The notes beneath the pieces are model-generated. The model saw only the letters and a list, made by a program, of their open reading frames with translations. It searched no databases and was not told the origin of the DNA. A stretch of DNA of 64,000 bases from Novosphingobium sp. (lineage in GTDB: Bacteria; Pseudomonadota; Alphaproteobacteria; Sphingomonadales; Sphingomonadaceae): NCBI RefSeq assembly GCF_027531025.1, contig NZ_JAPZQX010000004.1, positions 186,001-250,000 of the forward strand, in the 5' to 3' direction. This document shows positions 57,492 to 64,000 of this stretch, in pieces (position 1 is the stretch's first letter; every line of letters starts with the position of its first letter). A program made the position numbers and the translations under genes.

Positions 57492-58613
57492 TTACAGCGA
57501 GGCGTAGACTGCCTCGATCAGGGCCATGTTGCGCGGATCGCCCATCAGGTCGGTGCCCATGCGGTTCATGGTATAGGCCATGCCGATGCCGCTGTCCGGA
57601 TCGGCAAAGGCAAAGGAACCGCCCCAGCCGGAATGGCCAAAGGCTGCGCTGTTCGGGCCATAGACCCCGTTGCTGTTGCGCAGGAACCCGCAGCCCCAGC
57701 TGGCCTCGACGCTCAGCACGGCATCGAGGCCGCTGATCTGCTCGGCCGTGGCCCGTGCGATGACGTCCGGCGCGACCAGCCGCTGCCCGTCCAACCGGCC
57801 ATCGTGCGCCAGCGCGCCATAGAGTCGGGCAAGACCCCGCGCCGTGGCAAAGCCGTTGGCCGAGGGGATCTCCGCCGCGCGCCAGGCCGGGTCATTGGGG
57901 GCCAGCGGATCGATCAGCGGGTTGGCCAGCGCCGCGGCCTGGGCCGGGGTAAACTCGCCCGCAAGATTGGAGGAGCTCAGTTCCGGTGGGACGATCATGG
58001 TTGCCGCCCCTGCCGCGCGCGCGGTCGGCAGGCCGATATGGATATCGAGGTGGCCCAGTTCATCGCGCAAAAAATCGCGGATGCTGCGGCCTTCGACCCG
58101 GCGGAACAGCGCCGTTGCCAGGAAGCCGATGGTGATGGCGTGATAGCCCGATTGGGTGCCGGGCACCCAGAACGGCTCGGCCGCCGCCAGCCGGCTGGCG
58201 GCAGCCTCCGCATCGTAGAAGTCTTCCATCCGCGCCGGATCGCGAAATCCGCACAGCCCCGCCTGGTGGGACAGCAGCATGGCTACGGTCACGTCCTGCT
58301 TGCCGGCCGCGGCGAATTCCGGCCAGTAGCGAGCGACCGGGGCATCAAGATCGATCCCGCCGCGATCGGCCAGCATGGCAAAGCAGACTGCCGTCACGCC
58401 CTTGGTGGTCGACCAGACATTGACCAGGGTATCCCCGGTCCAGGCCCGTCCGCTGTCCGGATCAGCGATCCCGCCGTGCAGATCGACGACGACCTCGCCA
58501 TCGACTGTCACGGCCACGGCCGCGCCGACATCGCCCCGTTCGGCAAAGTTCGCGGCAAAGGCATCGGCTACCCGTTCAAAGCCGGGGGCGAGCGTGCCCG
58601 AGATGGTCGTCAT
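57492..58613 (-). CDS. Serine hydrolase, beta-lactamase/esterase (EstB-like) family
   Basis: A 373-residue protein without a signal peptide. SxxK is WSTTK near residue 69, the second motif is Tyr-containing GYHAITIG near 165, and the third is HSGWGG near 330 instead of KTG. These features fit class C-like esterases and promiscuous carboxylesterases rather than true beta-lactamases. The ATG at 58613 is followed by TTISGTLAPGFERV. It is 17 bases downstream of the TonB receptor on the same strand, so receptor and esterase are probably one operon, which suggests an ester substrate. Confidence 0.88.
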   Translation of the reverse strand: MTTISGTLAPGFERVADAFAANFAERGDVGAAVAVTVDGEVVVDLHGGIADPDSGRAWTGDTLVNVWSTTKGVTAVCFAMLADRGGIDLDAPVARYWPEFAAAGKQDVTVAMLLSHQAGLCGFRDPARMEDFYDAEAAASRLAAAEPFWVPGTQSGYHAITIGFLATALFRRVEGRSIRDFLRDELGHLDIHIGLPTARAAGAATMIVPPELSSSNLAGEFTPAQAAALANPLIDPLAPNDPAWRAAEIPSANGFATARGLARLYGALAHDGRLDGQRLVAPDVIARATAEQISGLDAVLSVEASWGCGFLRNSNGVYGPNSAAFGHSGWGGSFAFADPDSGIGMAYTMNRMGTDLMGDPRNMALIEAVYASL

Positions 58614-58630
58614 GGCTGTGCTCTCCCTGT

Positions 58631-60883
58631 TCAGAACGACTTGCTGATGCTGACACCATAGGTCCGGGGCGCACCATAGACCCTGAAGCCAACCCCCAGC
58701 ACGGTCTGGTTCACCCCTTGCGTGACATAGCGCTTGTTGCCCAGGTTCTTGCCCCAGATCGAGAGGTCCCAATCGCCCTTGCGCAGGATCGAGGCGCGAG
58801 CGTTCCACACCCAATAGGCTTCGACCGCCACCACCGGATCATTGAGCGCATCCTTGAAGGCGCTCGACTGATAGCGGCCATCCACCGCCAACTTGGCCGA
58901 CACCGAACCGGATAGCGCGAACTCATAGGATGCACCCAGGTTCAGGCTGAATTCCGGGGCATCGGGCAGCTGGTTGCCGGCCGGCACTACCCCGCTCGAC
59001 GAAGCGAAGCTGCCGATCTCGGTATGGAGCAGGCCCAGCCCGGCGTTGAGCGTCAGGCCTTCGAGGGCGGCGGGCGACAGCACGAAATCGGCATCGAGGC
59101 CATAGACCTTGGCCGTCTTGACGTTGCCAAGCCGCTGGATCGGCAAGCTGCCAACGACATCGCGGATGAAGGTCTGCACATCGTTGTAATCGTAATAGAA
59201 GCCGCTCAACGAATAGCCGAGGCCCAGCGCCGGGGCGCGGCCCTTGATCCCCAGTTCATAGGCGATCAGCTTCTCCGGACGATAGGGCAGCAGCTGCCCC
59301 GAACTGGTCGCCACCCCGGCAAAGAAGCCACCGCTCTTAATGCCCTGCGTGGCCGAGGCATAGACCAGCATCTGCGGGCTGGGCTTCCAGTTCAGCCCCA
59401 GTTTCCATGACCAGTTGGTATCGCTGATCCGGGCATTGCTGACTGCGATCGGGATCGGGGGCGAACCGAACGGCGCCATGGTCAGGAAACTGGCCGGCGG
59501 GCGCGAGACCAGGTCGGTCGTCCCGCCCACATTGGTACGGCTTTCCGAGGTATAGCGCAGGCCCGTGACCAGCGTCAGCGCATCGGCCAGCCGCCATTCG
59601 CCATTGGCAAAGACCGCACGCGATTTCGAACGCTGGTCGGAAGAGGTGAAGGACGTGGTGTTGAACAGCGCCGTCAGATCTCCCGAGTATGACGTTTCGA
59701 CATGGTCGCTGGAATAGAAGCCGCCGACCAGCCAGTTGACCAGGTCACTCTCGCCCGACAGCCGCACTTCCTGCGAGAACTGCTTAACCCGGTCATCAGT
59801 GACGAAATCGAGCTGTGGCAGCGGGCCGGCATCGGTATCGGCCGACCACTGCCGGTCGAACTTGATATAGCCGGTTACCGAAGTGAGCGTGGCAAAGCCG
59901 AGATCGGCCTGGATCCGCGCAGTCAGGCCCAGCTGATCGAGGTTGTAGTCCGGGCTGACCGACCAGTTGCCGCGGAACGGATCACCGTCGTTGTCGAAGT
60001 AGCCAAAGAAGTCCGAGCATTGCGGTGCGCCGGGACAAGCCGCACCGGCGGGCAGGGCGGGGGTGGGGAAGGCGCCGAAGAACTCACCCGAACCCAGTTC
60101 CGAGCGGCTGCTCTGACCTTCGACCTTCAGCAGCACTTCGACCCGCTCGGACGGTTCCCAGAGCGCCTGGACGCGGCCCAGGTAAACCTCGCGGCGACCG
60201 ATGTCCCGGCCCAGCCGCTGGTTGAAATAGTGCCCCTTGTCCTGGAAGATGCCCTTGGCCGCCAGCCGCAGCGCAAGGGTTTCGCTGACCGGCAGGTTGA
60301 TCATCCCTTCGATGTCCTTGGCCTGGTAATTGCCCCAGGAACCGCCGATCCGGCCTTCCACGCCGGCCAGACTGGGCCGCGCCGTCACGATGTTGAGTGC
60401 GCCAGCCGTGGCCGTGCGCCCGTAAAGCGTGCCCTGCGGCCCCTTCAGCACCTCGAGCCGGGCCAGGTCGAAAAAGTCGAAGTTCATCAGCGCCAGCGAG
60501 CTGAGCGAAACCTCATCGACATAGACCCCGGCGCTGGGATTGTTGGTGGCGCTGAAATCGTTGAGCCCGACCCCGCGGATCGTGATGACCGGCACCAGGC
60601 CCGGCACGTTGTCCTTGACCGATACGTTGGGGGTGAAGCTGACCAGGTCGGTCACGGCCTCGACCCGCTTGGCCGCCAGCACTTCCTCACCGGCTACCGA
60701 CAGGGTGATCCCGACATCGAGCGAGCTTTGCGCCCGCTTCTGCGCGGTGACGATGATCTCGCCCTCGGGCGCCTCGTCCGCGGCCGCCTGCTGAGCGTGT
60801 GCCGGGGCGGTGGCCAGGACCGTGGCGGCAGCCGCCAGCAGGGCGGCACGAACCTGGATCGTTCTGGTGTTCAGCGGCTTCAT
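58631..60883 (-). CDS. TonB-dependent receptor linked to serine hydrolase
   Basis: A 750-residue outer-membrane receptor. Signal peptide ends APAHAQ at about 30; GEIIVTAQKRAQS is the TonB-box area. The plug has ITIRGVGLNDFSATNNPSAGVYVDE and RLEVLKGPQGTLYGRTATAGALNIVTARP. Two Cys in CPGAPQCSD mark an extracellular loop. The barrel ends GVSISKSF. GGGAGG lies upstream of ATG 60883. Divergent from the double-TetR gene. The close relatives in sphingomonads take up terpenoid, aromatic or steroid-like compounds; the ligand here is not known. Confidence 0.92.
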   Translation of the reverse strand: MKPLNTRTIQVRAALLAAAATVLATAPAHAQQAAADEAPEGEIIVTAQKRAQSSLDVGITLSVAGEEVLAAKRVEAVTDLVSFTPNVSVKDNVPGLVPVITIRGVGLNDFSATNNPSAGVYVDEVSLSSLALMNFDFFDLARLEVLKGPQGTLYGRTATAGALNIVTARPSLAGVEGRIGGSWGNYQAKDIEGMINLPVSETLALRLAAKGIFQDKGHYFNQRLGRDIGRREVYLGRVQALWEPSERVEVLLKVEGQSSRSELGSGEFFGAFPTPALPAGAACPGAPQCSDFFGYFDNDGDPFRGNWSVSPDYNLDQLGLTARIQADLGFATLTSVTGYIKFDRQWSADTDAGPLPQLDFVTDDRVKQFSQEVRLSGESDLVNWLVGGFYSSDHVETSYSGDLTALFNTTSFTSSDQRSKSRAVFANGEWRLADALTLVTGLRYTSESRTNVGGTTDLVSRPPASFLTMAPFGSPPIPIAVSNARISDTNWSWKLGLNWKPSPQMLVYASATQGIKSGGFFAGVATSSGQLLPYRPEKLIAYELGIKGRAPALGLGYSLSGFYYDYNDVQTFIRDVVGSLPIQRLGNVKTAKVYGLDADFVLSPAALEGLTLNAGLGLLHTEIGSFASSSGVVPAGNQLPDAPEFSLNLGASYEFALSGSVSAKLAVDGRYQSSAFKDALNDPVVAVEAYWVWNARASILRKGDWDLSIWGKNLGNKRYVTQGVNQTVLGVGFRVYGAPRTYGVSISKSF

Positions 60884-60914
60884 GCGAATCCTCCCAATCG
60901 CTACGCGGTCATTT

Positions 60915-60993
60915 TTCGACACTTGCGTATGTGAACAGACGCCACAGAAAATGGCGCTTGGCAAGTCGAATTCGACATTTGAGTATGTTTTCA
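60915..60993. promoter_or_regulatory. Pair of 23-bp direct repeats and a palindrome between receptor and double-TetR gene
   Basis: Copies at 60915-60937 and 60971-60993 share TTCGACAYTTGMGTATGT and a final CA, with 18 of 23 positions identical and 56 bases between starts. A perfect 12-bp palindrome, GTCGAATTCGAC, is at 60965-60976 and overlaps the second copy. The 163-base intergenic region holds no gene. These are the likely operators of the adjacent TetR fusion. Confidence 0.6.
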
Positions 60994-61046
60994 CGCCACG
61001 ATGATAAGAATCTGGCATTCCCGCGCGGTGCCGCTAGATTGTGCCG

Positions 61047-62306
61047 ATGGCCGATCAGAAGGTGCACAAGCGGACCGCGCCACCCCAGGCGAAACGGGCG
61101 ATCAAGCGGCAGCGGCTGCTTGAGGAAGCGGCGCGCCAGATGAACGCGCGCGGTGCCGGGGCGATCAACCTGAGCGAAATCGCGGAAGCGGCCGGGCTGT
61201 CGCGCAATGCGCTGTACTATTACGTCACCGACCGGGCGGATATCGCCTTCCAGTGTTACCTGCGCGCCTGCGAGGCGACGACCGAGAACCTGGCGATCGC
61301 CTATGAAGAGGGCGAGGACGCGATCGGGCGCATCGGCATCTATGTCGAGCGGATGCTCGATTTCGACCAGCCCGAGCTGGCTGCGCTCTATGATCCGGAT
61401 TTCCTGCCCGAACCCCAGCGCAGCACCATCTTCGAATTGAGCCGCCGCAATGTCGAAGCCCTGCAGAACCTGATCGAGGATGGCGTGCGCGAGGGGCGGC
61501 TGAAGCCCGCCCATACCGAGATTGCCGCACAGATGCTGCTCGGCATGATCAACTGGACCCTGCTGTCGGTCGGCTGGCTGGGACAGAAGGATGGCAAGCC
61601 GCTGCGCCGGCGGGTCACCCAGGCGATCCTCGACCTGTTCCTCCACGGCCTGGCAGCGACCAGTGGCAAGGATTTCACTTGCCGGATTGAGGTCGGTAGC
61701 CTGGTGGCGCGTCCGTTCAACGCCTTCGACCGGGTCCAGGCCACCCAGGAAAAGATGGCCCAACTGATCGATGCGGCTTCCCGCATGTTCAACCGGCGCG
61801 GCATCGATGGGGCCTCGCTCGATGATATCAGCGCCAGTGTCGGTGCCACCAAGGGCGCGGTCTATCACTACTTCGATGACAAGATGGACCTGATCACCCG
61901 CTGCTATGAGCGGGCCTTCGAACTCTATTCCCTGTTCGTCGATGTCGCGCGCGAGCACGGCAGTACAGGGTTCGAGCGGTCGATGACGGTCCTGCATCTC
62001 AATTCGCAGGCCCAGGGTGGGGCATCACCGCCCTTGGTGCTGCAACCCGGTCTGCTCTCGGTCCCCGAGTCCCATCGGCTGCGCTTCATCGCGCAATCGC
62101 GCGAGATCTGGGAGCGCTGTACCGACATGGTCCGGGAAGGGATCGCCGATGGCAGCTGCCGGCAATGCGATGCCCAGACCGTGGCCCATGTTTCGGCCGG
62201 GGCCTTCCTCTGGCTGCACAAGTGGCTGCCCGATGACTATCCGCTTAGCCCGGCCCAGATCGCCGATACTCAGTGCCAGATCTTCACCAACGGGCTGGCG
62301 CGCTGA
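61047..62306 (+). CDS. Tandem TetR-family regulator (two complete TetR units in one chain)
   Basis: A 419-residue protein with two DNA-binding modules. The first (about 18-65) reads KRQRLLEEAARQMNARG, INLSEIAEAAGLSRNALYYY. The second (about 230-285) reads KMAQLIDAASRMFNRRGID, ASLDDISASVGATKGAVYHYFDDKMDL. Each is followed by its own ligand-domain-like helical region (about 70-205 and 285-415). Normal TetR proteins are about 190-230 residues and carry one HTH, so this is about twice the size. ATG 61047 or GTG 61041. Divergent from the TonB receptor and its probable repressor; a pseudo-dimer acting as one chain is an inference. Confidence 0.9.
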   Translation: MADQKVHKRTAPPQAKRAIKRQRLLEEAARQMNARGAGAINLSEIAEAAGLSRNALYYYVTDRADIAFQCYLRACEATTENLAIAYEEGEDAIGRIGIYVERMLDFDQPELAALYDPDFLPEPQRSTIFELSRRNVEALQNLIEDGVREGRLKPAHTEIAAQMLLGMINWTLLSVGWLGQKDGKPLRRRVTQAILDLFLHGLAATSGKDFTCRIEVGSLVARPFNAFDRVQATQEKMAQLIDAASRMFNRRGIDGASLDDISASVGATKGAVYHYFDDKMDLITRCYERAFELYSLFVDVAREHGSTGFERSMTVLHLNSQAQGGASPPLVLQPGLLSVPESHRLRFIAQSREIWERCTDMVREGIADGSCRQCDAQTVAHVSAGAFLWLHKWLPDDYPLSPAQIADTQCQIFTNGLAR

Positions 62307-62324
62307 ACCGGCGCGCGCCGCCAG

Positions 62325-63857
62325 TCAGGCCTTCAGTTCGATCTTCAGCACCTTGCCCGAGGCATTGCGGGGCAGGTCGGCAACCGCGACGATGCGGCGC
62401 GGCACCTTGTAATTGGCCATGTTTGCCCGGCACCAGGCCAGGACTTCCGCTTCGTCGAGCGGTGCGCCGCTGCGCGGTACGATGAAGGCCACGCCAATCT
62501 CGCCCATCCGCTCGTCCGGCGCGCCGACCACGGCAACCATGCCGACTGCCGGATGGGCGGAGAGGATCTTCTCGACCTCGGCCGGGTAGACGTTGAACCC
62601 GCCGGAAATGAACATGTCCTTCTTGCGGTCGGTGATCCGGACATAGCTATTGGCGTCCATCGTGCCGACATCGCCGGTATGGAGCCAGCCAGCCGCATCG
62701 ATTGCCTCGGCCGTCGCGGCCGGATCGTCGAGGTAGCCCAGCATCACCCCGGTGCCGCGTACCAGGATCTCGCCGGTTTCGCCGCGCGGCAGTTCCTCAC
62801 CGTTCTCCCCGGCGATGATCACCTCGTTGCCGGGAATGGCCGCGCCGCAGGTCTGGGCGATCAGCTCAACCGGATCGCCGGGCCGGCACGAGGTGATGTT
62901 AACGCATTCGGTCATGCCATAGGCGGTGATGATGTCCTTCATCCCCAGCTCGCTGCGGATCCGCTCGATCAGCACCGGGGGCACGGTGGCGGCGCCGGTC
63001 GTTCCGCCGCGCAGCGACGAGCAGTCGAACGGGCGTTGGTCGCGCTCGGCCAGCAGCATCTGGAAGATCGTCGGCGGGCCGGGCAGGAAGGCGATGCGTT
63101 CCTGCTCGATCAGGCGGATCGCCTCGGCCACGTCGAACTGGGGCATCGGCACCATGACCGCTCCGGCCAGCAGGCAGGCAACCCAGCCGACCTTCATCCC
63201 GAACGAATGGAAAAAGGGATTGGCGATCAGGTAGCGCTCGCCTTGCGCGAGGCCGGTATTGCCGATCCACACGCCAACCTGCGGCAGGATCCGGCCGTGG
63301 GTCATCAGCACGCCCTTGGGCACGCCGGTCGTGCCGCTGGTGAACATGATGTCCGAGACGTGATCGGGTGTGAGCGTGGCGAGGCTGGCGTCGATCCGGG
63401 GATCGGCCGCGCCCTTGCCGCTGGCGACGAAGGCCGCGAAATCGCGATCGAGCAGCACGGTTTCCGCCAGGTCGGGCAGGTCCTCCGCCGCCAGCAGCGC
63501 CGGATAGTCGATCCCCAGGAAGCCGGCCACGGTGAACAGCATCCGCGCATGGGTGCGGCGCAGGATATCGCCGGCCTCGCGCCCCTTGAGGCGGGTGTTG
63601 AGCGGGACGATCGCCGCGCCGCAGGCCTGGGCCGCGACCGCCGCGACCACCCATTCGCGGCAGTTCGGCGCCCAGATCGCAATCCGGTCCCCGTCCTTCA
63701 CGCCGCGTTCCAGCAGGGCCGAGGCGGCCGCCCGGCATTCCTGCCACAGCTGGGCGAAGGTGCGCGTCTGTGCGCCTTCGATCAGCGCCACTGCATCGGG
63801 CCAGCGCCGCGCGGCGGCTTCGGCAGCGTGGGGAATGGTCAGCGGCAGCGCGGTCAT
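62325..63857 (-). CDS. Acyl-CoA synthetase (AMP-forming), FadD3-like
   Basis: A 510-residue ANL-superfamily ligase that activates a carboxylic acid with ATP and CoA. Motifs: IMFTSGTTGVPKGVLMTHG (P-loop A3), TAYGMTECVN (A5), GWLHTGDVGTMDANSYVRITDRKKDMFI (A7-A8) and the C-terminal catalytic Lys in RNASGKVLKIEL. IPLNTRL- and FHSFGMK-like regions resemble the FadD3/FadD17 group. The start ATG 63857 overlaps the upstream SnoaL-like gene stop (ATGA). Substrate unknown; could be a steroid- or terpenoid-derived acid. Confidence 0.9.
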   Translation of the reverse strand: MTALPLTIPHAAEAAARRWPDAVALIEGAQTRTFAQLWQECRAAASALLERGVKDGDRIAIWAPNCREWVVAAVAAQACGAAIVPLNTRLKGREAGDILRRTHARMLFTVAGFLGIDYPALLAAEDLPDLAETVLLDRDFAAFVASGKGAADPRIDASLATLTPDHVSDIMFTSGTTGVPKGVLMTHGRILPQVGVWIGNTGLAQGERYLIANPFFHSFGMKVGWVACLLAGAVMVPMPQFDVAEAIRLIEQERIAFLPGPPTIFQMLLAERDQRPFDCSSLRGGTTGAATVPPVLIERIRSELGMKDIITAYGMTECVNITSCRPGDPVELIAQTCGAAIPGNEVIIAGENGEELPRGETGEILVRGTGVMLGYLDDPAATAEAIDAAGWLHTGDVGTMDANSYVRITDRKKDMFISGGFNVYPAEVEKILSAHPAVGMVAVVGAPDERMGEIGVAFIVPRSGAPLDEAEVLAWCRANMANYKVPRRIVAVADLPRNASGKVLKIELKA

Positions 63858-64000
63858 TTCGCGATCATGTTGCCGGGGCCGAAATAAGCCTTCATTTCCG
63901 TGACCTTGCCCGCCTCGTCGAAAGCGAAGGTATCGATCACGTCGATGGCCATGTCCTTCCCGTCCCAATGCAGCCGCACCTGCATGGCGAAGGCGGCATG
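63854..64000 (-). CDS. SnoaL/NTF2-like protein (partial, N-terminus off the window)
   Basis: Only the last 48 residues are visible. The strand pattern HAAFAMQVRLHWDGKDMAID, then VIDTFAFDEAGKVTEMKAYFGPGN is the usual C-terminus of SnoaL-like/ketosteroid-isomerase-like proteins. It overlaps the CoA-ligase start (ATGA), so both are translationally coupled. No catalytic residues can be judged from this fragment. Confidence 0.75.
   Translation of the reverse strand, partial: HAAFAMQVRLHWDGKDMAIDVIDTFAFDEAGKVTEMKAYFGPGNMIAK

Overview
The window reads as chromosomal DNA of a high-GC alphaproteobacterium, most probably a member of the Sphingomonadaceae (Novosphingobium, Sphingobium or Sphingomonas type). 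This is an inference from three TonB-dependent receptors, one of them the Xanthomonas/Caulobacter type paired with a flavin-dependent halogenase, a Tim44-like inner-membrane protein next to mltA, MARIV-type LysC, SecB beside MurJ, and general gene content. No rRNA, tRNA, CRISPR array, intact insertion sequence or prophage was seen. No gap between genes exceeds 300 bases. Two genes run off the ends: a serine hydrolase at the left and a SnoaL/NTF2-like protein at the right.

Layout. 1-9.4 kb: partial beta-lactamase-fold hydrolase, a trypsin-type autotransporter, rimO, two small membrane proteins, and coaBC-dut. 9.4-16.1 kb: a DUF4136-like lipoprotein, the secB-murJ-trpS operon and the divergent tim44-like/mltA/smr operon. 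16.1-19.3 kb: a TonB receptor divergent from a TetR regulator, with a palindrome between them. 19.3-28.8 kb: prfC, a repeat element, a PPOX protein, an EEP hydrolase, glnK-amtB under a textbook sigma-54 promoter, a nitronate monooxygenase, katG and a TonB-like protein. 28.8-41.4 kb: housekeeping genes lysC, ubiG, aroC, pheST, rplT, rpmI and purU, plus a tightly overlapped operon for nicotinamide riboside uptake and phosphorylation. 41.4-44.4 kb: a marR-emrA-emrB efflux operon. 44.5-45.0 kb: aroQ.

The accessory part starts just after aroQ. A remnant resembling an IS3-family orfA, a halogenase, a 1106-residue TonB receptor and the first half of a GH16 gene all have AT-richer third codon positions than everything around them. 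The GC-rich style returns inside the GH16 gene at about 50.72-50.82 kb. Downstream come a LacI regulator, an MFS transporter, a GH3 beta-glucosidase and a GluP/FucP-type sugar permease. Together these look like a beta-1,3-glucan (laminarin-like) utilisation locus: receptor uptake, GH16 endo-cleavage, GH3 release of glucose, permease import, LacI control. Matching GTGAACGTTCAC-type palindromes sit upstream of both the receptor and the GH3 gene, so one LacI protein could control both arms.

The right end (57.5-64 kb) holds a second module: a TonB receptor and a serine hydrolase in one operon, divergent from a regulator made of two complete TetR units in one chain, followed by a convergent acyl-CoA ligase and a SnoaL-like protein. 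The 163-bp control region between receptor and regulator has a 23-bp direct repeat, which suits a two-headed repressor. It may take up and process an ester or carboxylic acid; the substrate cannot be read from the sequence.
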